The position numbers and the translations under genes were made by a program. Under the pieces are notes generated by a model, which worked only from the letters and a program-made list of their open reading frames with translations, searched no databases and was not told the DNA's origin. From Gordius sp. MW1 (taxonomy: Eukaryota; Nematomorpha; Gordioida; Gordea; Gordiidae): DNA of 64,000 nucleotides. The stretch spans positions 14,774,537-14,838,536 of the forward strand of contig OZ038532.1 of assembly GCA_964036665.1 (NCBI GenBank), read 5' to 3'. The stretch's first letter is position 1. Each line of letters begins with the position of its first letter. Positions 39,443 through 50,773 of this stretch are shown in pieces.

Positions 39443-40114
39443 ATGAAAAATAATATTTTTTCGACATCAAAATTTTTTCAATTTATTCGTTCAACCATAT
39501 CGCCCCCATGAAAGTTTTCGATATCAGTAAAAAAAAATTTTTGATCAGTCATAAAAAATTATTAACTTTAAATTACGATCGCATAGAGCTTGTTTCACAA
39601 AAACTAGAGACACGCTTAGAAAGCAATATTGAAACAATCTAAACGCAACACGAAAATTTTAATTTCTCTCAATCTAAAACTCCTCATGCAAAAATTTTTA
39701 TCGAGATTCTAACAAGGGTATAATGCTAAGAATATTTACTGACTTTTAATTTTTTCAGATTCCTTTCGAAAGAATATGAAAAATAATATTTTTTCGACAT
39801 CAAAATTTTTTCAATTTATTCGTTCAACCATATCGCCCCCATGAAAGTTTTCGATATCAGTAAAAAAAAATTTTTGATCAGTCATAAAAAATTATTAACT
39901 TTAAATCACGATCGCATAGAGCTTGTTTCACAAAAACTAGAGACACGCTTATAAAGCGATATTGAAACTATCTAAACGCAACACGAAAATCTTAATTTCT
40001 CTCAATCTAAAACTTCGCCTCGTGCAAAAATTCTTATCGAGATTCTAACAAGGACATAATGCTAAGAATATTTACTGATATTTAAAGATTTTTTCAGATT
40101 CCTTTCGAAAGAAT
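39443..40114. repeat. Single-monomer tandem duplication (~333-bp period)
   Basis: The monomers at 39443 and 39776 share gacatcaaaa, gatcagtcataaaaaatt and a private gacttttaattttttcag, which is 4 bp shorter than the usual gacttttaaagattttttcag. The shared private deletion shows that one was copied from the other. Confidence 0.85.
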
Positions 40115-40797
40115 ATGAAAAATAATATTTTTTCTACCTCAAAATTTTTTCAATTTTTTGTTCAACCATATCGCCTCTATGAAAGTTTTCGAAATCAGAG
40201 GTAAATTCCGTAAAAAAAATTTTTGATCAGTCATCAAAAATTTTTAACTTTAAATCAGGATCGAGCTTGTTTCACAAAAACTAGAGACACGCTTATAAAG
40301 CGATATTGAAACTATCTAAACGCAACACGAAAATCTTAATTAACTTCGCCTCGTTCAAAAATTCTTATCAAGATTCTAACAAGGACATAATGCTAAGAAT
40401 ATTTACTGATATTTAAAGATTTTTTCAGATTCCTTTCGAAAGAATATGAAAAATAATATTTTTTCGACGTCAAAATTTTTTCAATTTTTTGTTCAACCAT
40501 ATAGCCTCTATGAAAGTTTTCGATATCAGAGGTAAATTCTGTAAAAAAAAATTTTTTTGATCAGTCATCAAAAATTATTAACTTTAAATCACGATCGCAT
40601 AGAGCTTGTTTCACAAAAACTAGAGACACGCTTAGAAAGCAATATTGAAAGAATCTAAACGCAACACGAAAATCTTACTTTCTCCCAATCTAAAACTTCG
40701 CCTCGTGCAAAAATTCTTATCGAGATTCTAACAAGGACATAATGCTAAGAATATTTACAAGCTTTTAAAGATTTTTTCAGCCCCCTTTCGAAAGAAT

Positions 40798-41481
40798 ATG
40801 AAAAATAATTATTTCTTCGACCTCAGAATTTTTTCACTTTTTCCGTTCTACCATATCGCCCCCATGAAAGTTTTCGATATCAGAGGTGAATTCCGAAAAA
40901 AATATTTTTTCATCTAAAATTATTAACTTAAATCACGATCGCATAGAGCTTGTTTCACAAAAACTAGAGACACGCTTAGAAAGCGATATTGAAACAAAAC
41001 GTAACAAGAAAATTTTAATTTCTCTCAATCTAAAACTTTGCCTCGTGCAAAAATTCTTATCGAGATTCTAACAAGGACATAATGCTAAGAATATTTACAA
41101 GCTTTTAAAGATTTTTTCAGCCCCCTTTCGAAAGAATATGAAAAATAATTATTTCTTCGACCTCAGAATTTTTTCACTTTTTCCGTTCTACCATATCGCC
41201 CCCATGAAAGTTTTCGATATCAGAGGTGAATTCCGAAAAAAATATTTTTTCATCTAAAATTATTAACTTAAATCACGATCGCATAGAGCTTGTTTCACAA
41301 AAACTAGAGACACGCTTAGAAAGCGATATTGAAACAATCTAAACGCAACACGAAAATCTTAATTTCTCTCAATCTAAAACTTCGCCTCGTGCAAAAATTC
41401 TTATCGAATTTCTAACAAGGACATAATGCTAAGAATATTTACTGACTTTTAAAGATTTTTTCAGTCCCTTTTCGAAAGAAT
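40798..41481. repeat. Single-monomer tandem duplication (~340-bp period)
   Basis: The monomers at 40798 and 41138 both carry aataattatttcttcgacc, ttccgttctaccatatcg, gaattccgaaaaaaat and the 7-bp hairpin loss. They are near-identical over the body and differ after the cgatattgaaac landmark. Confidence 0.85.
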
Positions 41482-42158
41482 ATGAAAAATAATATTTTTT
41501 ACGACCTCAAAATTTTTTCAATTTTTTCGTTTATCGGACCCATGAAAGTTTTCGATATCAGAGATGAATTCAGTAAAAAAAATTTTTTGGATCAATCATT
41601 AAAAATTATTAACTTTAAATCACGATCGCATAGAGCTTGTTTCACAAAAACTAGAGACACGCTTAGAAAGCGATATTGAAACAATCTAAACGCAACACGA
41701 AAATCTTAATTTCTCTCAATCTAAAACTTCGCCTCGTGCAAAAATTCTTATCGGGATTCTAACAAGGACATAATGCTAAGAATATTTACTGATATTTAAA
41801 GATTTTTTCAGATTCCTTTCGAAAGAATATGAAAAATAATATTTTTTCGACCTCAAAATTTTTTCAATTTTTTGTTCAACCATATCGCCTCTATGAAAGT
41901 TTTCGAAATCAGAGGTAAATTCCGTAAAAATTTTTTTGATCAGTCATCAAAAATTATTAACTTTAAATCACGATCGAGCTTGTTTCACAAAAACTAGAGA
42001 CACGCTTATAAAGCGATATTGAAACTATCTAAACGCAACACGAAAATCTTAATTAACTTCGCCTCGTTCAAAAATTCTTATCGAGATTCTAACAAGGACA
42101 TAATGATAAGAATATTTACTGACTTTTAAAGATTTTTTCAGCCTCCTTTCAAAAGAAT

Positions 42159-43516
42159 ATGAAAAATAATATTTTTTTCGACCTCAAAATTTTTTCAATT
42201 TTTTCGTTTAACCATATCGCCTCTATGAAAGTTTTCGATATCAGAGGTAAATTCAGTAAAAAAAACTTTTTTTGATAAGTCATCAAAAATTATTAACTTT
42301 AAATCACGATCGCATAGAGCTTGTTTCACAAAAACTAGAGACACGCTTAGAAAGCAATATTGAAACAATCTAAACGCAACACGAAAATTTTAATTTCTCT
42401 CAATCTAAAACTCCTCATGCAAAAATTCTTATCGAGATTCTAACAAGGGTATAATGCTAAGAATATTTACTGACTTTTAAAGATTTTTTCAGATTCCTTT
42501 CGAAAGAATATGAAAAATAATATTTTTTCGACCTTAAAATTTTTTCAATTTATTCGTTCAACCATATCGCCCCCATGAAAGTTTTCGATATCAGTAAAAA
42601 AAATTTTTTGATCAGTCATCAAAAATTATTAACTTTAAATCACGATCGCATAGAGCTTGTTTCACAAAAACTAGAGACACGCTTATAAAGCGATATTGAA
42701 ACTATCTAAACGCAACACGAATCTTAATTTCTCTCAATCTAAAACTTCGCCTCGTGCAAAAAATCTTATCGAGATTCTAACAAGGACATAATGCTAAGAA
42801 TATTTACTGATATTTAAAGATTTTTTCAGATTCCTTTCGAAAGAATATGAAAAATAATATTTTTTCGACCTCAATATTTTTTCAATTTTTTGTTCAACCA
42901 TATCGCCTCTATGAAAGTTTTCGAAATCAGAGGTAAATTCCGTAAAAAAAAATTTTGATCAGTCATCAAAAATTATTAACTTTAAATCACGATCGAGCTT
43001 GTTTCACAAAAACTAGAGACACGCTTATAAAGCGATATTGAAACTATCTAAACGCAACACGAAAATCTTAATTAACTTCGCCTCGTTCAAAAATTCTTAT
43101 CGAGATTCTAACAAGGACATAATGCTAAGAATATTTACTGATATTTAAAGATTTTTTCAGATTCCTTTCGAAAGAATATGAAAAATAATATTTTTTCGAC
43201 CTCAAAATTTTTTCAATTTATTCGTTCAACCATATCGCCCCCATGAAAGTTTTCGATATCAGTAAAAAAATTTTTTTGATCAGTCATCAAAAATTATTAA
43301 CTTTAAATCACGATCGCATAGAGCTTGTTTCACAAAAACTAGAGACACGCTTATAAAGCGATATTGAAACTATCTAAACGCAACACGAAAATCTTGATTT
43401 CTCTCAATCTAAAACTTCGCCTCGTGCAAAAATTCTTATTGAGATTCTAACAAGGACATAATGCTAAGAATATTTACTGATATTTAAAGATTTTTTCAGA
43501 TTCCTTTCGAAAGAAT
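42159..43516. repeat. 4-monomer local tandem repeat, ~1,358 bp, copy 1
   Basis: Landmarks are at 42159, 42510, 42847 and 43178. The order is a gataagtc monomer, a short gatatcagtaaaa monomer, a monomer with the linked 5-bp and 13-bp losses, and another gatatcagtaaaa monomer ending in aaaatcttgatttc. Confidence 0.82.
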
Positions 43517-44840
43517 ATGAAAAATAATATTTTTTCGACCTCAAAACTTTTTCAATTTTTTCGTTTAACCATATCGCCTCTATGAAAGTTTTCGATATCA
43601 GAGGTAAATTCAGTAAAAAAAATTTTTTTTGATAAGTCATCAAAAATTATTAACTTTAAATCACGATCGCATAGAGCTTGTTTCACAAAAACTAGAGACA
43701 CGCTTAGAAAGCAATATTGAAACAATCTAAACGCAACACGAAAATTTTAATTTCTCTCAATCTAAAACTCCTCATGCAAAAATTCTTATCGAGATTCTAA
43801 CAAGAGTATAATGCTAAGAATATTTACTGACTTTTAAAGATTTTTTCAGATTCCTTTCGAAAGAATATGAAAAATAATATTTTTTCGACCTTAAAATTTT
43901 TTCAATTTATTCGTTCAACCATATCGCCCCCATGAAAGTTTTCGATATCAGTAAAAAAAAATTTTTGATCAGTCATCAAAAATTATTAACTTTAAATCAC
44001 GATCGCATAGAGCTTGTTTCACAAAAACTAGAGACACCCTTATAAAGCGATATTGAAACTATCTAAACGCAACACGAAAATCTTAATTTCTCTCAATCTA
44101 AAACTTCGCCTCGTGCAAAAATGCTAAGAATATTTACTGATATTTAAAGATTTTTTCAGATTCCTTTCGAAAGAATATGAAAAATAATATTTTTTCGACC
44201 TCAATATTTTTTCAATTTTTTGTTCAACCATATCGCCTCTATGAAAGTTTTCGAAATCAGAGGTAAATTCCGTAAAAAAAATTTTTGATCAGTCATCAAA
44301 AATTATTAACTTTAAATCACGATCGAGCTTGTTTCACAAAAACTAGAGACACGCTTATAAAGCGATATTGAAACTATCTAAACGCAACACGAAAATCTTA
44401 ATTAACTTCGCCTCGTTCAAAAATTCTTATCGAGATTCTAACAAGGACATAATGCTAAGAATATTTACTGATATTTAAAGATTTTTTCAGATTCCTTTCG
44501 AAAGAATATGAAAAATAATATTTTTTCGACCTCAAAATTTTTTCAATTTATTCGTTCAACCATATCGCCCCCATGAAAGTTTTCGATATCAGTAAAAAAA
44601 ATTTTTTGATCAGTCATCAAAAATTATTAACTTTAAATCACGATCGCATAGAGCTTGTTTCACAAAAACTAGAGACACGCTTATAAAGCGATATTGAAAC
44701 TATCTAAACGCAAAATCTTGATTTCTCTCAATCTAAAACTTCGCCTCGTGCAAAAATTCTTATCGAGATTCTAACAAGGACATAATGCTAAGAATATTTA
44801 CTGATATTTAAAGATTTTTTCAGATTCCTTTCGAAAGAAT
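43517..44840. repeat. 4-monomer local tandem repeat, copy 2 (1,324 bp)
   Basis: The same four monomer types occur in the same order at 43517, 43867, 44177 and 44508. This copy is shorter, mainly because of a private 29-bp deletion near 44,122 (gcaaaaatgctaag) and a short loss near 44,712 (cgcaaaatcttg). Confidence 0.82.
43867..44176. repeat. Shortest near-full monomer, 310 bp, with private 29-bp deletion
   Basis: The usual stretch from attcttatcgag to ggacata is missing between gcaaaaat and gctaag, so two normally separate conserved landmarks are fused. The short repeat aat at both edges fits slippage or microhomology-mediated deletion. I saw it in no other copy. Confidence 0.85.
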
Positions 44841-45620
44841 ATGAAAAATAATATTTTTTCGACCTCAAAATTTTTTCAATTTTTTGTTCAACCATATCGC
44901 CTCTATGAAAGTTTTCGAAATCAGAGGTAAATTCCGTAAAAAAAATTTTTGATCAGTCATCAAAAATTATTAACTTTAAATCACGATCGAGCTTGTTTCA
45001 CAAAAACTAGAGACACGCTTATAAAGCGATATTGAAACTATCTAAACGCAACACGAAAATCTTAATTAACTTCGCCTCGTTCAAAAATTCTTATCGAGAT
45101 TCTAACAAGGACATAATGCTAAGAATATTTACTGATATTTAAAGATTTTTTCAGATTCCTTTCGAAAGAATATGAAAAATAATATTTTTTCGACCTCAAA
45201 ATTTTTTCAATTTTTTGTTCAACCATATCGCCTCTATGAAAGTTTTCGATATCAGAGGTAAATTCTGTAAAAAAAATTTTTTTTGATCAGTCATCAAAAA
45301 TTATTAACTTTAAATCACGATCGCATAGAGCTTGTTTCACAAAAACTAGAGACACGCTTAGAAAGCAATATTGAAAGAATCTAAACGCAACACGAAAATC
45401 TTAATTTCTCCCAATCTAAAACTTCGCCTCGTGCAAAAATTCTTATCGAGATTCTAACAAGGACATAATGCTAAGAATATTTACTGACTTTTAAAGATTT
45501 TTTCAGATTCCTTTCGAAAGAATATGAAAAATAATATTTTTTCGACCTCAAAATTTTTTCAATTTTTTGTTCAACCATATCGCCTCTATGAAAGTTTTCG
45601 ATATCAGAGGTAAATTCTGT

Positions 45621-45636
45621 AAAAAAAAAATTTTTT
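45621..45636. repeat. Variable A-run/T-run junction (A10T6 example)
   Basis: Every full monomer has a run of about 6-11 A followed at once by 4-8 T, directly before the hairpin motif. Length differs between monomer types (A8T8 at 1673, A7T7 at 9747, A10T6 here, A11T5 at 59340), and in some the T-run is interrupted (aaattgtttt, gttttttt, atttcttttg). It is the least stable part of the monomer and shifts any reading frame crossing it. Confidence 0.8.
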
Positions 45637-46657
45637 GATCAGTCATCAAAAATTATTAACTTTAAATCACGATCGCATAGAGCTTGTTTCACAAAAACTA
45701 GAGACACGCTTAGAAAGCGATATTGAAACAAAACGTAACAAGAAAATTTTAATTTCTCTCAATCTAAAACTTTGCCTCGTGCAAAAATTCTTATCGAGAT
45801 TCTAACAAGGACATAATGCTAAGAATATTTACAAGCTTTTAAAGATTTTTTCAGCCCCCTTTCGAAAGAATATGAAAAATAATTATTTCTTCGACCTCAG
45901 AATTTTTTCACTTTTTCCGTTCTACCATATCGCCCCCATGAAAGTTTTCGATATCAGAGGTGAATTCCGAAAAAAATATTTTTTCATCTAAAATTATTAA
46001 CTTAAATCACGATCGCATAGAGCTTGTTTCACAAAAACTAGAGACACGCTTAGAAAGCGATATTGAAACAATCTAAACGCAACACGAAAATCTTAATTTC
46101 TCTCAATCTAAAACTTCGCCTCGTGCAAAAATTCTTATCGAATTTCTAACAAGGACATAATGCTAAGAATATTTACTGACTTTTAAAGATTTTTTCAGTC
46201 CCTTTTCGAAAGAATATGAAAAATAATATTTTTTACGACCTCAAAATTTTTTCAATTTTTTCGTTTATCGGACCCATGAAAGTTTTCGATATCAGAGATG
46301 AATTCAGTAAAAAAAATTTTTTGGATCAATCATCAAAAATTATTTACTTTAAATCACGATCGCATAGAGCTTGTTTCACAAAAACTAGGGGGACACGCTT
46401 AGAAAGCGATATTGAAACAATCTAAACGCAACACGAAAATCTTAATTTCTCTAAATCTAAAACTTCGCCTCGTGCAAAAATTCTTATCGAGATTCTAACA
46501 AGGACATAATGCTAAGAATATTTACTGATATTTAAAGATTTTTTCAGATTCCTTTCGAAAGAATATGAAAAATAATATTTTTTCGACCTCAAAATTTTTT
46601 CAATTTATTCGTTCAACCATATCGCCCCCATGAAAGTTTTCGATATCAGTAAAAAAA

Positions 46658-46682
46658 AATTTTTGATCAGTCATCAAAAATT
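46658..46682. other. Hairpin-forming dyad AATTTTTGAT-cagtc-ATCAAAAATT (best example)
   Basis: Two perfectly complementary 10-bp arms flank a 5-nt loop. Most monomers have the same element with 8-10 bp arms, depending on the length of the preceding T-run (first copy 302-322). Loop bases vary between cagtc, aagtc and caatc while the arms stay complementary. Arm-breaking variants also exist (gaacagtc, cattaaaa, cataaaaa, cttcaaaa). One monomer class has lost the gatcagt heptamer and with it the dyad. Confidence 0.8.
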
Positions 46683-49600
46683 ATTAACTTTAAATCACGA
46701 TCGCATAGAGCTTGTTTCACAAAAACTAGAGACACGCTTATAAAGCGATATTGAAACTATCTAAACGCAACACGAAAATCTTGATTTCTCTCAATCTAAA
46801 ACTTCGCCTCGTGCAAAAATTCTTATCGAGATTCTAAAAGGACATAATGCTAAGAATATTTACTGATATTTAAAGATTTTTTCAGATTCCTTTCGAAAGA
46901 ATATGAAAAAAAAATATTTTTTCGACCTCAAAATTTTTTCAATTTTTTTGTTCAACCATATCGCCTCTATGAAAGTTTTCGATATCAGAGGTAAATTCTG
47001 TAAAAAAAAATTTTTTTGATCAGTCATCAAAAATTATTAACTTTAAATCACGATCGCATAGAGCTTGTTTCACAAAAACTAGAGACACGCTTAGAAAGCA
47101 ATATTGAAAGAATCTAAACGCAACACGAAAATCTTAATTTCTCCCAATCTAAAACTTCGCCTCGTGCAAAAATTCTTATCGAGATTCTAACAAGGACATA
47201 ATGCTAAGAATATTTACTGACTTTTAAAGATTTTTTCAGATTCCTTTCGAAAGAATATGAAAAATAATATTTTTTCGACCTCAAAATTTTTTCAATTTTT
47301 TGTTCAACCATATCGCCTCTATGAAAGTTTTCGATATCAGAGGTAAATTCTGTAAAAAAAAATTGTTTTGATCAGTCATCAAAAATTATTAACTTTAAAT
47401 CACGATCGCATAGAGCTTGTTTCACAAAAACTAGAGACACGCTTAGAAAGCGATATTGAAACAAAACGTAACAAGAAAATTTTAATTTCTCTCAATCTAA
47501 AACTTTGCCTCGTGCAAAAATTCTTATCGAGATTCTAACAAGGACATAATGCTAAGAATATTTACAAGCTTTTAAAAATTTTTTCAGCCCCCTTTCGAAA
47601 GAATATAAAAAATAATTATTTTTTCGACCTCAGAATTTTTCACTTTTTCCGTTCTACCATATCGCCCCCATGAAAGTTTTCGATATCAGAGGTGAATTCC
47701 GAAAAAAATATTTTTTCATCTAAAATTATTAACTTAAATCACGATCGCATAGAGCTTGTTTCACAAAAACTAGAGACACGCTTAGAAAGCGATATTGAAA
47801 CAATCTAAACGCAACAGGAAAATCTTAATTTCTCTCAATCTAAAACTTCGCCTCGTGCAAAAATTCTTATCGAGATTAATGCTAAGAATATTTACTCACT
47901 TTAAAAAATTTTTTCAGTCCCTTTTTAAAAGAATATGAAAAATAATATTTTTTACGACCTCAAAATTTTTTCAATTTTTTCGTTTATCGGACCCATGAAA
48001 GTTTTCGATATCAATGAATTCAGTAAAAAAAAATTTTTTGATCAATCATCAAAAATTATTAACTTTAAATCACGATCGCATAGAGCTTGTTTCACAAAAA
48101 CTAGAGACACGCTTAGAAAGCGATATTGAAACAATCTAAACGCAACACGAAAATCTTAATTTCTCTCAATCTAAAACTTCGCCTCGTGCAAAAATTCTTA
48201 TCGAGATTCTAACAAGGACATAATGCTAAGAATATTTACTGACTTTTAAAGATATTTTCAGCCTCCTTTCAAAAGAATATGAAAAATAATATTTTTTTCG
48301 ACCTCAAAATTTTTTCAATTTTTTCGTTTAACCATATCGCCTCTATGAAAGTTTTTGATATCAGAGGTAAATTCAGTAAAAAAAAATTTTTTTGATAAGT
48401 CATCAAAAATTATTAACTTTAAATCACGATCGCATAGAGCTTGTTTCACAAAAACTAGAGACACGCTTAGAAAGCAATATTGAAACAATCTAAACGCAAC
48501 ACGAAAATTTTAATTTCTCTCAATCTAAAACTCCTCATGCAAAAATTTTTATCGAGATTCTAACAAGCGTATAATGCTAAGAATATTTACTGACTTTTAA
48601 AGATTTTTTCAGATTCCTTTCGAAAGAATATGAAAAATAATATTTTTTCGACATCAAAATTTTTTCAATTTATTCGTTCAACCATATCGCTCCCATGAAA
48701 GTTTTCGATATCAGTAAAAAAAAATTTTTGATCAGTCATAAAAAATTATTAACTTTAAATCACGATCGCATAGAGCTTGTTTCACAAAAACTAGAGACAC
48801 GCTTATAAAGCGATATTGAAACTATCTAAACGCAACACGAAAATCTTAATTTCTCTCAAACTTCGCCTCGTGCAAAAATTCTTATCGAGATTCTAACAAG
48901 GACATAATGCTAAGAATATTTACTGATATTTAAAGATTTTTTCAGATTCCTTTCGAAAGAATATGAAAAATAATATTTTTTCGACCTCAAAATTTTTTCA
49001 ATTTTTTGTTCAACCATATCGCCTCTATGAAAGTTTTCGAAATCAGAGGTAAATTCCGTAAAAAAAATTTTTGATCAGTCATCAAAAATTTTTAACTTTA
49101 AATCAGGATCGAGCTTGTTTCACAAAAACTAGAGACACGCTTATAAAGCGATATTGAAACTATCTAAACGCAACACGAAAATCTTAATTAACTTCGCCTC
49201 GTTCAAAAATTCTTATCGAGATTCTAACAAGGACATAATGCTAAGAATATTTACTGATATTTAAAGATTTTTTCAGATTCCTTTCGAAAGAATATGAAAA
49301 ATAATATTTTTTCGACCTCAAAATTTTTTCAATTTTTTGTTCAACCATATCGCCTCTATGAAAGTTTTCGATATCAGAGGTAAATTCTGTAAAAAAAAAT
49401 TTTTTTGATCAGTCATCAAAAATTATTAACTTTAAATCACGATCGCATAAAGCTTGTTTCACAAAAACTAGAGACACGCTTAGAAAGCAATATTGAAAGA
49501 ATCTAAACGCAACACGAAATTCTTAATTTCTCCCAATCTAAAACTTCGCCTCGTGCAAAAATTCTTATCGAGATTCTAACAAGGACATAATGCTAAGAAT

Positions 49601-50773
49601 ATTTACTGACTTTTAAAGATTTTTTCAGATTCCTTTCGAAAGAATATGAAAAATAATATTTTTTTCGACCTCAAAATTTTTTCAATTTATTCGTTCAACC
49701 ATATCGCCCCCATGAAAGTTTTCGATATCAGAGGTGAATTCCGTAAAAAAAATTTCTTTTGATCAGTCATCAAAAATTATTAACTTTAAATCACGATCGC
49801 ATAGAGCTTGTTTCACAAAAATTAGAGACACGCTTAGAAAGCGATATTGAAACAAAACGTAACAAGAAAATTTTAATTTCTCTCAATCTAAAACTTTGCC
49901 TCGTGCAAAAATTCTTATCGAGATTCTAACAAGGACATAATGCTAAGAATATTTACAAGCTTGTAAAGATTTTTTCAGCCCCCTTTCGAAAGAATATGAA
50001 AAATAATTATTTCTTCGACCTCAGAATTTTTTCACTTTTTCCGTTCTACCATATCGCCCCCATGAAAGTTTTCGATATCAGAGGTGAATTCCGAAAAAAA
50101 TATTTTTTCATCTAAAATTATTAACTTAAATCACGATCGCATAGAGCTTGTTTCACAAAAACTAGAGACACGCTTAGAAAGCGATATTGAAACAATCTAA
50201 ACGCAACACGAAAATCTTAATTTCTCTCAATCTAAAACTTCGCCTCGTGCAAAAATTCTTATCGAATTTCTAACAAGGACATAATGCTAAGAATATTTAC
50301 TGACTTTTAAAGATTTTTTCAGTCCCTTTTCGAAAGAATATGAAAAATAATATTTTTTACGACCTCAAAATTTTTTCAATTTTTTCGTTTATCGGACCCA
50401 TGAAAGTTTTCGATATCAGAGATGAATTCAGTAAAAAAAAATTTTTGGATCAATCATTAGAAATTATTAACTTTAAATCACGATCGCATAGAGCTTGTTT
50501 CACAAAAACTAGAGACACGCTTATAAAGCGATATTGAAACTATCTAAACGCAACACGAAAATCTTAATTAACTTCGCCTCGTTCAAAAATTCTTATCGAG
50601 ATTCTAACAAGGACATAATGCTAAGAATATTTACTGATATTTAAAGATTTTTTCAGATTCCTTTCGAAAGAATATGAAAAATAATATTTTTTCGACCTCA
50701 AAATTTTTTCAATTTATTCGTTCAACCATATCGCCCCCATGAAAGTTTTCGATATCAGTAAAAAAAAATTTTT

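Larger units (their letters stand above)
45285..50773. repeat. HOR-C unit 1 (16 monomers, 5,489 bp)
   Basis: Landmarks are at 45524, 45872, 46216, 46565, 46903, 47257, 47605, 47935, 48279, 48630, 48963, 49294, 49646, 49996, 50340 and 50674. Unit-specific marks repeat one unit later: aaactagggggacacg near 46,385, caacaggaaaatc near 47,815, a 13-bp loss giving gagattaatgctaag near 47,876, gcataaagc near 49,446 and aaattagagac near 49,818. The left edge is where similarity to the next copy fades, so it is approximate by some tens of bases. Confidence 0.92.
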
